Part shown: one piece after another, positions 44,325 through 56,479 of the stretch
Position numbering within the stretch: position 1 is the first letter of the stretch
How the letters are laid out: every line of letters begins with the position of its first letter
DNA from: Neostapfia colusana
Taxonomy: Eukaryota > Streptophyta > Magnoliopsida > Poales > Poaceae
Assembly: GCA_030760725.1 (NCBI GenBank)
Contig: JASWHV010000001.1
Coordinates: forward strand, 75,041,683-75,105,682
DNA: 64,000 nucleotides
Direction of reading: 5' to 3'
Notes under the pieces: generated by a model
What the model saw: the letters and a program-made list of their open reading frames with translations, nothing else
What the model was told of the DNA's origin: nothing
Databases searched by the model: none
Position numbers and translations under genes: made by a program

Positions 44325-45345
44325 GGGGGAGTTTTGAAACTTGGGAAGTCTATGTGTGAATCTGAATTTAAAATAATATGAGCATAGTATTTCATACATA
44401 TATGACTTTGTGATTCCTTTTTTATGCTGAAAGTTCTTACAACATTACTCATGTTATACATTTTGTAGTTTTTGCCATGACTAGTAATTGGAATAATTAT
44501 TTACACTAAATCTGGTCATGATAGAACTTTCTTGCTGTTTCAAACTTGTTTCGTGCCCACAAGTGCTTTTAATAATGAAAAAATAATCAATCAACTATTC
44601 ACATGTTGAGTTTTTATGTTCAAATGAAAAATTGAGAAAAATATCAAGAGAATATGCATGCGTCGCACTTCTTCTTTTGAGATGGCTTATCATTGCACTT
44701 AGATATGAACTTGGAAGAAGTTGTGTATGACTAAAACCATTTCCTTAAGCTTCTGATTGTCAAATGACATAGGCTTGGCTTTGGTTGGTTAGAATAAGGC
44801 TGATGCGGCATATAATCTCTTGCAATTGTCATATTATCTGAATTTGTGTTTTGAAAAATATATAAAAATGCAGCAACAAGTGTCATGCTTTCAGGTCTTG
44901 ACATAGTTAAATTTGTGAGATCATGACTTGCTTAAATTGAAAATTAGACTTGATCTCTAGCATGGCTTACACTATTTTATGTATCTCATTGATGTAATAG
45001 TGTAAGTTACGTGATAGTATAGCTTGGATGAGCTTTGTTTTATATGTATATGTTATAAATATGCTCATAACAATTAAAATTTCTCTTTTGAACCTTGCTG
45101 AATACATTGTTAAAGGGGGAGAAATTGATCACACATTGCACGATTCACAAGTGTTTTGGCACGATTCTTCTCAGGGGGAGATTTTTTGTTTTTCTTCTTA
45201 TTTTATTTTTGATTTACAAAGGGGAGAAATATGTAGGGGAAGAAATTTTTGTTTCGAAGTTTCTTTCTCATTTGATTGTTTTCAAAAAAATTTATGTGAA
45301 TAATCCAATGTTCGGATTTTAAGTGGTGTTGCCAATGCATTCATC
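44325..45345 (+). other. Copia C 3' non-coding region
   Basis: About 1 kb without coding sequence. It begins with a GAGGGGGAG tract and has further AAAGGGGGAGAAA-type purine tracts near 45112, 45173 and 45220. Several polypurine-like tracts before the 3' LTR are a known trait of SIRE/Maximus-like elements. Confidence 0.6.
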
Positions 45346-45356
45346 AAGGGAGAGAT
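45346..45356 (+). other. Polypurine tract of copia C
   Basis: AAGGGAGAGAT abuts the 3' LTR start. Confidence 0.8.
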
Positions 45357-46968
45357 TGTGAGACCTATGTGTGCTAAATACATTGGCTATGACGATAAAA
45401 GTTTTGAATTCTCCCAGAACACTCTTTTGTCAAGGTCCGACTTGCTATGGCTAGGTCCGACATGTGTTTGGTTAGCTCCGGCGGTAGGTCCGACTAGCTT
45501 TGGTAAGTTCCGGTACTAGGTTCTACTAGCTTTGGTAAGCTCCGGCTCAAGGTCCGGTTAGCTTTGGCAAGGTCCAAAGCTAAATCGTAATGGTTCTGTT
45601 TTTACCATGCAAATATTTCGAACTTGCTTTACATCTATGGAAAGTGTGCTTAGTATTTTTTTCCTAAGTTTTTTGAAGTGTTATGGCTGTTTATGGTGGT
45701 TAACATTTTGCTATGGTTTGCAACATGTTTATGTGAGGTGTTCATGTAAGGTGTTGTAGTTTTCGGAACTAACGTGAGTCAAGTCGCGGACTTGTGCTCG
45801 AAAGTATTGGTTGTTTATTCATGTGCAGGTGTTTCTTGAGTTCAAGATATGGTTGGTGACAGGATCTACTGAACTAGTCTTAAGGAGAAGATGAGGTTCA
45901 ACAACCAAGTTCAGGAGAAACTGTGGCTGAGTTGATCGGGAGGTCATGAAGCATGTTTGGATCAAGAACAATGCATATGAAGGTATCGTGGATGTGGTTG
46001 GAAGGTGTTTGCACGTGTGGCAGGAGTGCATGGACGTGGCAACATGATTTCAAGGCGTGATGAAGAGATGTGGACATGAAGAATTGGTCGGAAAGGCCCA
46101 ACCAGCTAGATTATGGACTCAGGCTGCGGCTGAGTCGGTTATGGCTCAAATATGGAAAGATTTGAGTTGGTTATGATAGGATTTCATGTGGGACACGAAG
46201 TTGAGTTGTTTTAGGAATGTGGGATACGTTCCTAAGGTATCTGGAAGTCTTAATATTGCTTCTATCTGCGTATAGAAGAGTCTTGAGCAGTTATGGAAAG
46301 TTTCGATTCAGAAACTGAGTAGGATTAGAGTCCTAGTTAGAATTGGGTTGGCCTCCGGGCTGGTTATATAAGCAAGGGAGGCCAGAGCTCGTGGCAAGAC
46401 GACTTGGGGTTGTTCCTCTTATGTTTTGATCAATAAAATTCGTAATTTATAGGAGCTTTTGTGCCTTGTTCGGCCGACTTGTTTTTGTCAAGTCTTTCTC
46501 GTCGAGTTTCTGGACAGCACGACAGTGCTTCGGTGCTTTGATCATAACTCGACTTTTACAGATCCAATTGACGTGGTTCTTTTTGGGTTGTCTTCACAAC
46601 TTGATTTCTCTCATCTATGAAAATTTCACGGTCATTGGATTTGTAGTTTCTGATCTGCACGAGTTTTTTTGTAGTGTTGCAGATCTGGTTTTTACTCGAG
46701 TAGAACATATTCACCCTCGTTTGATCTTTCGATCATAACTTGAGTTTTTTTTACGGATTTCCGTGATTCTTGTTGTTGTGTCTTCGTGATTTGATTCTCT
46801 ATAATATATACCACTTTTTTCACGGTTGAACACGTTTAGATCAGTCGCATACACGGTTTCTTTAGCAGATCGATTTTCTGCCGAGGGGGTTTTTGTTGCT
46901 TCCGCTAAAAAGTTTAAATCTACCATTCACCCCCTCTGGTAGCTTTTCACGTGCTCTTTGATCCTACA
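45357..46968 (+). repeat. 3' LTR of copia C
   Basis: TGTGAGACC to GATCCTACA, 1612 bp. It is similar to 37242-38857 with scattered substitutions. It is followed by GATTC and the resumed copia D frame. Confidence 0.94.
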
Positions 46969-46973
46969 GATTC

Positions 46974-47507
46974 CTTATACTTTTTCTATTAGATCTATCA
47001 TGTATGTCTTGCTATTTACACGTCTAGATGTCTCTTATGCTCTACGTGTTACAAGCAGGTATCATTCAAATTATGGTGAGGTTCATTGGATAATTGTTAA
47101 AAACATTCTTCAAGTACTGAGAAGAACTAAGAATGTGTTTCTAGTGTTTGGAGGTGAATAAGATCTTGTTGTAACAAGTTGTACCGATGCTAGCTTCCAA
47201 ACAGACAAAGATGATTCCAGATCACAAACCGGTTTTATGTTTTGCCTCAATGGAGGGGCAGTGAGCTAGAAAAGTTCCAAGGAAGATACGGTAGCAGATT
47301 CAACGACGAAGGCTGGCTATATTGCAGCTTCTGAAGCTGCAAAAGAAGTTGTTTGGATCAGAAAATTTGTTTCTGAGTTGGATATTGTTCCTAGTGCGTC
47401 CGATCTTGTGGACGGATTTGAATGTTGTTGATCCGGTTACAAAGCCTCTTCCAAAATTAAAGCATGAGGCACACACGAGATCTATGTGTATATACTTACA
47501 TCAGTGA
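46974..47507 (+). pseudogene. Copia D RNase H remnant
   Basis: It reads TRLDVSYALRVTSRYHSN, then in shifted frames DASFQTDKDDSRSQTGF and FCLNGGAVS, then AASEAAKEVVWIRKF, DLNVVDPVTKPLPKLKHEAHTRSM and a stop. This is a widespread grass copia RNase H. A deletion removes the segment between VPSAS and the DLNVVDP block. Confidence 0.85.
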
Positions 47508-48082
47508 TCCTAATGTGTGTCGGAGAGTTGTGTCATAACTATGCTTATGTACCATTAAATAAATTGTTACTTGAGATAACTATTATTTACATTGATTACC
47601 AAGTATGTGACTTGTTCGTTTAACTCTTTGTCAACTATAACATTACTCTAGTCTACATAATTATGTGAGAAAATGATGACACATGGACTAGCACATGTAT
47701 TAATTGATGATCACATTTCATGGATCATAGATATGGATATATCAAATTCATAATGTGAACACAATTAGTGAACACGGTGTTGGATTGACCCACTATAAGA
47801 CACTGATGGGATTGTTATTTTGTATGTGTCATCAGTTGGTCTTGAGTGATACACTTGCTAGATCCTTAGAGCTGAGATTGACATTGTTTGTCACTATGTG
47901 TAATTGTGCATTTTGAGACTTCTAGACGCTACCCCGTAACTGGTTGGTCATAAGAGTAGTCTTTGGGTGTATAATGAAACATGGAACGGGATGTGAGCCA
48001 ATCAAGATATAATTTGCCCCTCCTAAATAGCAGGAGAGATATCTCTGGGCCCCTTAAAATAGTTGGATTGAAAAGTGCATGG
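47508..48082 (+). other. Copia D 3' non-coding region, first part
   Basis: Non-coding copia D sequence between the polyprotein stop and the solo LTR insertion. It continues at 52076. No gene is seen. Confidence 0.65.
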
Positions 48083-51000
48083 TGTAAGGGCTCAAGTTTT
48101 TGCACACATTCAAAGTGTTTATCACACCACACACACCTCATTTGAGGAAGTTGTATGAACATCTTTGAAGAGCAGGTAAACACCATCAATATAGTCATTA
48201 GATGATAAACTCACAAAATGCAAAAGTGATACTTCCCACATGCATCATATAGGGGTTGAGCATATGAAAAACTTCTACACCTTGCTAGGAATGCTCATGC
48301 CAAATTTCACCCAAATCCAAAACCTTTTGAGGTATTTTGGGCATAATTAGAAAGAGGCTAGTTCGAACTTAAATTCAAATTCAACCTTCTTTCATCCCAT
48401 AAATTCAAAAGTGGGATCCATATTCACACTCAGCACATTTTTGTGAGCTCACACACCAATATTAACTCCATTTGAAGTTGATCTTGACATGAGCTAATTT
48501 GGTTAAATTCAAACCAAATTTCAATTTCAGTTAGCCTTTGCTGCAAATTTGATCAATTCAAATCACACTTTGAATTATTCAAAGTCAATTGGCCATTTTG
48601 AAGTTTCATCAACTCACAAGGGGTAGGAAGGTCTCTACTGTTTTGAGCAGTGGGAAAAATTGAAGTTCAGAGGTTAAACTAGGGGTGGGACCCTCTTGTC
48701 AGCCCCACAAGTGAGCAAACCGACTGAAGAACAGAGGCGCTCGGTTTCTCTGGCTGCAGCAGCGGACGCCACTGCGCTGAATTCTCGGCGCCAGCACCTG
48801 CTTCACCCACGCCCCGCTGGAGCTGCCGTTCGGCGTCGCTACCCCCCCCCCCCCCCCCGAGCAGCTCAAAGCCGAGTTCTTCTCTGTTCTCACGCGCTCA
48901 CTTGCCCTCGGTGCTGCTCCCACGAAAAACATCGCCACCGCCGCTCTCGGTGTCGCCCGATCGCACACCGCCACCACACTTCGGTTGAGCGAGCCCTCCA
49001 CAGCAAAAACGATCCCCATCTCGTGCTCTAGCGTGCTACCACATCACACAGAGGTTTCCTTGTGGTGGTTGGCGGCAAATTGAGGATTTTCACCGAGCTC
49101 ACGCGAGCACCGGCAGAACTCCAATTCGGGTCGCCGTCGACAGAGCGCTACAGCCGTTGTCGTCTCCCACTTGCTACATGAGAAAGGTGCGCTATACTCC
49201 CTAGATTGTGTAGCTGCAATCCTTGTAGCAAATGATCAACCGTGTGTAGAAAATTTCCAAGAATCCCGAAACCTAGAGGAAACTAGCCGAGCTCGGTCTA
49301 AACCCAAATTCGGATTACACGATCCCCCAATGCTCGAGCCGGCTTGCACATAGCTTGTACACGTCCTAGCGCGCCTCTTCGAAAAAGAACCGAACGAAAC
49401 CATCCCTAATCGACCAAGTTCTAGCCGTTTTTCGTGCCACCATAGAAAAAGCGCCTCGGGTCGCCGGTGAGGTCAGTGTTGCGGCCATTTCCACCGTCAT
49501 TTAAGCTCATATCCTTGATTCCCGAGTGCTACCGGTGCTGTAGGAGAAGACGGTCGAGCATTTGGGGTTTTCCCGAGCTCACTACATGTTGTCGGAGTTG
49601 CTCCGCCTCGGTGTACCGTCGGGGGATATTTTCCGATCGCTGGTGATCAACGCGACGTCACCAGCGCATTCCTCACGTCGGACTAGGCCCTAGCGGCGAG
49701 TTCCGTGAAGTTTAGCGCAAGAAATCGGCCGGCGGCGAGCTTCGCCGGAGTGAGCCACCGCGGGACAGCCGGGGGTTCGGGAGGAAGACGAAGCTGGCAG
49801 GTCCCAGCGGTCAGACGCTGTACAGAGCGCGCACGCCGCGTTTAAATTAAACAAAGCGGCGGGCCCCCCTGTCAGCGACCCAGGCAGCGCGGGAAGGAAT
49901 TCCTGTTGGAAAATAATTCTGAATTTAGCTCCAACTTTATAAATTCATATCTTTGGCTAGGAAGCTTCAAATAGAGTGAACCAAATTTTGTTGGATTCAG
50001 CTCTCTGAGTACTTTTCAACAAATCAAGTTTCACTTCATGAAAACCTTTATTTCTCTAGAATTAATTCTTCAAAGTTTAAACTGTTTAGAATTTTAATTG
50101 AAACTTACCTGGATGTTCCTTATAATATCCCTGAGCTACCATAAAAATTTCAGATCCATTTGAGCTCATTTGATCCACCTAATGGTGTGATTAATAAAAC
50201 TGTTCCAGAGAAAATAGAAAATGTCCAGAAATATTTTCAGATTTTCTCTGAAATTGTTTAGCTCATATCTTTGGGTAGGAATCTTCAAATTAGGTGAAAC
50301 CAATTCCATTAGAACCCTCTAATAATCTAGTTTCCAGAAAGTCATGGCTTGCTCCATGAAAATCCCTAAACACTCTAAGAGCTCCAATTAAAGCCAAGTA
50401 CACATTTATTTGTAGAGGGCTCAAATGAGCTTTGCTGCAAATAAAACTTGGTCAAGTCTCTGTTTAGGTTGTATCCAAAGCACAGTAAAAATTTCAGAGT
50501 CATTGGGTCTGTCTAGCCATACTTATAGTCTTAATAATATTAACTCTAAACTCATATGCATTTAAATTGATACATACATGTATTTATCTCATGTAGTCAC
50601 TAAGGTTGAGGAGGAGCCAGAAGTCTTAGACTTCATAACTCCGGAGGATCAGCTAACCTACGACCAACAGCAGAAAGGAAAGCTCCGGTTTGCATTAGCC
50701 TTTTTATAAATTTTACTGTTTTGAGAACTTACTTCGAGTACCCACTTCATTTATGCATTAGTGTCTTGTTTGAAAACCAAAATGCATAGCTAAGAAAACC
50801 CTTGTTTGAGTTAAGGTTTGTAAACCTCGATTAGCTACTGCAATGCTAAGATGGTGTAGGATTCAGTACAAGTCGAGTAGTTGGAATTGCTCACGAGAAT
50901 AGGCTAGAAGTACACTACTCGGGTAAATATAGCATCTGGAACACATGGCAAGAAAAATGAGACCGAGCGGAGAGTAAGGGCAGCAGGACGTTGGGGTCTG

Positions 51001-52075
51001 GGTGCCATAGCTCCGCTTGTGTCGGTTGAGGACCGAGCCGTGTGCGGGTCTGTTGAACAAGCTAGAACAGTACCGAAGACCTACCGGATATATGGGAACC
51101 GGGAAACCGATGTAATTCGGGTAGCTAGGTGTTGAGGCATTGCTTGTCGTCTAGAGGATAGGTTGAGAGCTTGAGGTGTAAATTGGCTGGCGGCACTGCA
51201 CATGCACGCGCAGAGACCTCTTGCTAGGGACGATAGGGCCGGTTCAACATTTGGCTGATGGATGAAAGGTGGTTGCCTACGACGTTCGTGATGGTTGCTG
51301 TAGGCAACATCGAGTACGGGCGTACGTGACGGGTTATTCGGGTAACCCTGCAGGTGTAAATCGACTATAATCACCGTCCCTCGTGGTCAGTGAGTACCAC
51401 TTGTTCACTGTATCGTGACGTAGAAAGAACAGGCTAGAATCATGTTAAAAGTTGCTAATTGAAAGCTATACCTTGGTTGCTAATGATTTGTTGTAGTTTA
51501 GAGCAAATTAAACTTTTTTTCAACCCTGGGCAAAACACATGAGAGAACTGTGTTTCTTGTTTGATTACGGCTCTCTTATGTGTTTTAGCGTGAGGTTCTC
51601 TATAACTTGCTGTTAAAACTTGAAAGTAAGGTTCAACTATTTAGGCGTGTCCTTTGCAACTTATATTCCCATTTACACTGTATTCCAGCATGTAGAAGTT
51701 TCATGTATAGGGAAGACGGGTGAGTCTTGCTGAGCCATCATGCTCGCTGTTTGCGTTTGAAGCTTTTGCACGGTGTTATGAGGAGGAGACGGACCCCCAA
51801 GAGGGAAACCCCGTCGAATGGGAGTCGTGCACACCGCCGTGTTAGTGTGTGTGCATGCTAGAGAGGAACACGTTCACGGGCTGAACGTGAACTATGTGCT
51901 TAGTCTACGCCTGTGAGTGTGGATTGAACCTATTTTGTTGTAAACATGTCTATAAACTCTTTTATGTAATAAAACTTTGCTTCCGCTTTGTACTTTTTAT
52001 GTGTGTTATCCGGTGTTGTGCAACGCAGCACCCCTCAGCGTGATCCGGGCTCGTCGAGGCCGTGAGACCCTCACA
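48083..52075 (+). repeat. Tekay-like solo LTR 1 (3993 bp)
   Basis: It starts TGTAAGGGCTC, ends GAGACCCTCACA, and is flanked by CATGG at 48078-48082 and 52076-52080. No internal region is present, so this is a solo LTR left by LTR-LTR recombination. Blocks such as AAGCTCCGGTTTGCATT (about 50680), GTCGAGTAGTTGG, TGTTGAACAAGCT and ATCGTGACGTAG match the 5797-10100 LTR, but the rest is diverged, so it is a separate family. It holds a 17-C homopolymer at 48842-48858. Confidence 0.9.
48842..48858. repeat. Poly-C homopolymer (17 bases)
   Basis: Seventeen consecutive C bases inside the solo LTR. Exact length is prone to sequencing error. Confidence 0.85.
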
Positions 52076-52080
52076 CATGG

Positions 52081-52431
52081 CCATGCCAAGATGATTAAAG
52101 AGTTAATCACCATGACTAAAAGTTAGTCATAGGTTGAACCCACTATTTAATCGACTAAATGGTCAGGCTATCACAAGGGTGGCACATATCTCGCCTAGAG
52201 CTTGACTGATATTGTGTGGCAAAGGGATTAGCATGTGAATGTATCTAGGTTCATCCGATAAGATATTTATGTACATTCAGAAGTCAATATGTCCTGCTAG
52301 GTACCTCTGCTGATTTGTGGTTCGGAAACGGCCGTTCATGGCCATTTGCACATGAGCCTAATGGGTCACACACTTGGGTTAGAATATTGAAAAGACTTGC
52401 CTGTATGATTGTATCTAGGCAAGTGGGATAT
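52081..52431 (+). other. Copia D 3' non-coding region, second part
   Basis: It resumes copia D after the solo LTR, ending with a purine stretch AGGCAAGTGGGATAT at about 52417-52431 next to an LTR start. No gene is seen. Confidence 0.6.
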
Positions 52432-53160
52432 TGTTGGTGATATGCCCAAGAGGCAATCATCGCAATTTGGATTAAGGGCCCAATGGATATTTGATCCATG
52501 AGGGATTAGGGTACTAATGAGACTATGACCTGAAAGCCCATTAGTGTGCCTTATAAATATGAGTTTTAGGGTTACGGTTTGTGGATTCCACCATGTGACA
52601 ACCCTAGCCGCCACCTCTCTTATGCCTTGTCCCGAGACCCTTGTCGGGTGTGAGGTGCTAGCACACCTACGCACAGCATTTCTTCCCTGTACATGTGGAC
52701 TCCGTGGAGGCGTTGTTGCTGCTATTGTGCTGATCGGCTATGGTGACGTGGGGTTGCTGCTAGCACACATAGGCAAGTGGGAGATTGTTGGTGATATGCC
52801 CAAGAGGCAATCATAACAATTCGGATTAAGGGGCCAATGGATATTTGCTCCATGAGGGATTAGGGTACTAATGAGACTAAGACCTGAAAGCCCATTAGTG
52901 TGCCTTATAAATATGAGTTGTAGGGTTAGGGATTGTGGATTCCACCACGTGGCAACCCGAGCCGCCACCTATCATATGCCTTGTCCCGAGACCCTTGTCG
53001 GGTGTGAAGTGCTAGCACACCTATGCACGGCATTTCTTCCCTGTACGTGTGGACTCCGTGGAGACGTTGTTGCTACTGTTGTGCTGATCAGCTATGGTGA
53101 CGTGGGGTTGCTGCTAGGATGGCCATAAGGAGGAGAGATCGTGAACGACTACTTCCTCTA
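52432..53160 (+). repeat. Copia D 3' LTR with partial tandem duplication
   Basis: The LTR start TGTTGGTGATATGCCC occurs twice, at 52432 and 52786. The first copy stops after about 332 bp (52763) and is joined by 22 bp, including AGGCAAGTGGGAGAT, to the second. The second continues past the point where the first is cut, then is interrupted at 53160 by solo LTR 2. The LTR resumes at 56468 and again at 63933. Confidence 0.8.
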
Positions 53161-56100
53161 TGTAACATCCCACATTTTTGGGAACCATATTCATGTGAAT
53201 AAAAAATCTAGGGCGTGGTTAAGTCTATTGCATAGTTTGGAAATTGGATTCCCAAAGATCATGTATAAAAATTTTGAATTTGAATTCAAAAAGGAAATTT
53301 AAACCATTTTGGTGGGATTCAAATTTTAGATCACTTTTGAACTCTAGAGAGTTCAAATCAAATGGATAACCATGACTGAAGATATTTTGGAGGGATTAAG
53401 TGGAAACAACAGTGGATAAGAAGGAGGTGGGAACCAACGGTCAGTATGGGTGTGCTGAGTTTCGTTCCTTCTCCTACGCGCGCGACACCGCAGCTCGCCA
53501 GCGCCCTTAACCGAGCGATGAAGCACACACTCAAGCACCTTGATGGAAAGATTAATTGAATGCAATCTCATCTCCATGGTTACACATGACCTCCCCGTGG
53601 AACCGAGTCATCAGTGACTTCCACCGTGATGCAGGAGGTGGTGAGCAGCAGTAAATACGGCATGATACAACCATATCGCACTATATAAACCACCCCTCGA
53701 GCTAGTGAAAGACTCTTTCGCGATCTTCTCTCCACGGCCGCCGCTACTAAGTTCTCATCACCGTCGCTTTGGACCTCCCAAGCCCGACAATCTAGCCACC
53801 CTCGCGCCTCGCTCCAAAAATAGAAAAGGTGTGCTAGAGATCACTTGTGATGACTGTGAAAGCCATTCTTCCTTTCACCGTTCAGATATTAGGTATTTTC
53901 TAGTTTCCCCTCGGTATGTTCATTTGAACCGAGTGGGTTTCGAGGTGAAATTCACCTCACACCATCCTTTAGCGAGCGTGCACGTCTAAGGACATGATCT
54001 AGACATCCATACAGAGCTGTAGGAAGAAGTAGAGTAAGGTTTACCCAAAAAACCGAGGAGTTCACCGAGTTTTTGCCTCCAACAGCGGAAACCTTTCGAT
54101 TCACTAGTGAACCCTAGGTTTCAGCCATTTTCATCGGCTCCTTAATTCATTTTCGTGTTCCTTGTGATCCGGTGAGACTGGAAGGGAAAACCTGATAAAA
54201 AGGTGCCTTTCCAAACTAGAACATTGTTGCCGGTGAGCTTTGAACCGCTGTTGCTAGGGTCAGCCATGTTCCAACCATCGCCGGTATGAGCTGAGATCAC
54301 CAGTGTGCTTAGCGTGCAAGGTTAGGCACGAGCGACGAGTTTGGAGTGTCTGGATGGCCAGAAACGCCTTAGCGGCGAGCTCGTCGTCGTGCGCCACAGC
54401 AGAGAGGTCGGGCGTCACGAGATGGAAGATGACTCGGTGAAGGACACGTGGTAGTTCCAGACCTCTCTTTAGCAGAAAGGTGAGCCGGGAGGCACGTGGA
54501 AACACCGGACCTCTCTTTAGCAGAGAGGAAGCCAGAGGACAAGTGGCACCACCGGACCTCTCCTTAGTGGAGAGGCGAGCCGGGGTACACGTGGGAGCAC
54601 CGGATCTCTCCTTAGCAGAGACGCAAGCCGGAGGACACGTGGTATCACCGGTCCTCTCCTTAGCAAAGAGGCAAGCTAGAGGAGACATGGCAGCACCGAC
54701 CTCTCCTTATAAGAGAGACAAGGTTCGAAGCCGCAGGACACGTGGCACTACCGGACCTGTCCTTAACAGAAAGGCAAGGTCCAAAGCCGTAAGACACATG
54801 GCAGCCCCAAAGCTCTCCAATTTGAGAGCAAACTTCGGAAATTCATATCTTTGGATATAAGCGCCCAAAATTCCTCAACCAAATATTGTTAGAATCTTTT
54901 TGACCAGTATTTTTGGCAATACTTATATAATAGATCTGTATTTCAAAAATATATTCACTAATCATATGCATCTTAATCATATCGTCTAGTAACTGAGATT
55001 GAGGAGACCCCCATCGACGGCATTTCTCCGGGCGTAGAATTTGACACCTCAAAGCATCAAGGCAAGCTCCGGATTGCATTTAACAACGATTAATTTAGTT
55101 TTCTTTTGTATCACTTAGATTGTAAAGTCTTGGATTGTGCATTAAGTCTAGGTTGTTTTGCTACTACAATTGCATATCCAAATGATCCCACGTAAAGTAT
55201 GGGTAGAGATTAAAGTCCGAAATTAGTATATGCCATGCTAATTACTGTATAGGAATCTGTACAAGTCGAGTAGTTAGAGTCTACTCGCGAGATTAATAGA
55301 TGGGTGATACAGGGTATGGTCAAGTAATAAGAATCATTTAAATTTGGGAAATTAAGATTGGGCATGGAGGTAGGAGGCATCAAAGACGTGAGATTGCATG
55401 CGTAGTCCTGCCTTGTTGATCAAGGATCGTGTCGTGTGCGGCCCTGTTGAACAAATTTGAATGTAGCAAAGTCATACGGGCTATATGGGACCCTATAAAC
55501 CGATGTAACTTTGACCTCTGGGCATCGAAGCATAGCACACCGATTTATAGGTTTGGGTTGAGAGCAGCGATGTCTTAATCCGCTAAGGGGCATAGAGTTG
55601 CTTCGTGTAGGGACCTCCTGCCCATTTGGTTCGACCGATTCGACATTTGGGCTGTCGGGTGAAAGGTTGTCTCATACGACATCAGTTGAGCGTGTTGTGG
55701 CAGCTTCAAGGATGGGCGTATATGACGTTCTATTCGGGTATCCCTGCAGGTGTATCGAGTCGATTCGTTGTCCCTCGCGGTTATGAGAACCGCTTGTTCA
55801 CTGTGTCGTGACGTAGTAAACTATGGAACTAATATTCCAATGTATATTGTTGTTATGATTTAATTGTATTGCAACCTGATTGCCACTAAATATTGCTTAC
55901 TAAATTCCAGCTTCTTGAACTTTTAATCTGCTGCTGAAGCTGTAACTAAGGATGAATTGTTATGCGTGTTCTAGTTGCAATGAACGATTCTATGTGTCGG
56001 CTTGTTCCTGCATGTAGAGTTTCTCGTTTAGGTAAGTCGGTTAAGTCTTGTTGAGCCTTAGTGCTCACGATTGCTACTTAAGTGATGTTGCAGGTATTAA

Positions 56101-56462
56101 ATGTTTTGATGATGATTATGAGGAAGGGTTCAACGCCAAGGCCCATTTCCCTTCGGGGACTACGGCCGAATGGGAGCCCTGCACACGTCGTGAAGATCTA
56201 TGCATGTTTGCTAGTATTGGTTGTCCATAGGGCTGGACAAGCGATTTTTTCTTAGCCTAGTTAGAAGGTCGGAGTATCTATTAGCTTCCGTTGTAGTTAT
56301 GTTATGTATATTATTTGTTAAATCAAACAAGTTTGTATCATCTTTGTAGCAGTTCATCACGCTTTGATGCAATACATTACTGTGTGTGCTGTCGGGTGTC
56401 ACATCGTACGACACCACTTTCTGTGATTCCTAGAATGGATGGACCGAAATAGGTCTGTCACA
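53161..56462 (+). repeat. Tekay-like solo LTR 2 (3302 bp)
   Basis: It starts TGTAACATCCCAC, ends GGTCTGTCACA, and is flanked by CTCTA at 53156-53160 and 56463-56467. It shares blocks with the other two Tekay-type LTRs (ACAAGTCGAGTAGTTAG, GCCCTGTTGAACAAA, TCGTGACGTAGTAA, GTTAAGTCTTG). It contains a 48-bp minisatellite at 54443-54820. There is no internal region. Confidence 0.9.
54443..54820. repeat. 48-bp minisatellite in solo LTR 2
   Basis: About seven units of roughly 48 bp (one longer, near 55). Each has an imperfect inverted repeat around CTCTCCTTAGCAGAGAG and a CACGTGG-like core (ACACGTGG, ACAAGTGG, ACATGG). Open frames on both strands arise because the unit length is a multiple of three. 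Confidence 0.88.
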
Positions 56463-56474
56463 CTCTACACCGAC

Positions 56475-56479
56475 GCGTG
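56475..56479 (+). repeat. TSD (GCGTG) of element E, left copy
   Basis: GCGTG precedes the E 5' LTR and recurs at 63928-63932 after the 3' LTR. Confidence 0.93.

Larger units (their letters stand above)
37242..46968 (+). mobile_element. Copia element C, complete but decayed
   Basis: A 9.7-kb copia element with both LTRs (1616 and 1612 bp), a perfect PBS, gag, linker, protease, integrase, RT, RNase H, a 1-kb 3' non-coding region, a polypurine tract and a near-perfect TSD. It is the same family as A at 1-4751. Many stops, frameshifts and a deletion after RT are present. It is inserted in the RT/RNase H region of copia D. Confidence 0.93.

Noticed and set aside
48696..49031. A 111-codon frame in solo LTR 1 considered as an LTR gene like that at 6311
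   Set aside because: It is not homologous to the 6311 frame, is low-complexity, and overlaps a poly-C run.
52544..53128. Two similar short ORFs (90 and 85 codons) that look like duplicated genes
   Set aside because: They are the two copies of a partial tandem LTR of copia D, not genes.
54443..54820. Repeat array considered as a CRISPR array
   Set aside because: Units are degenerate and continuous with no unique spacers, and they lie in a plant LTR.
54260..54860. Overlapping open frames on both strands in solo LTR 2, with 16-residue repeats
   Set aside because: They follow from a 48-bp tandem repeat whose unit is a multiple of three; the open frame is a by-product.
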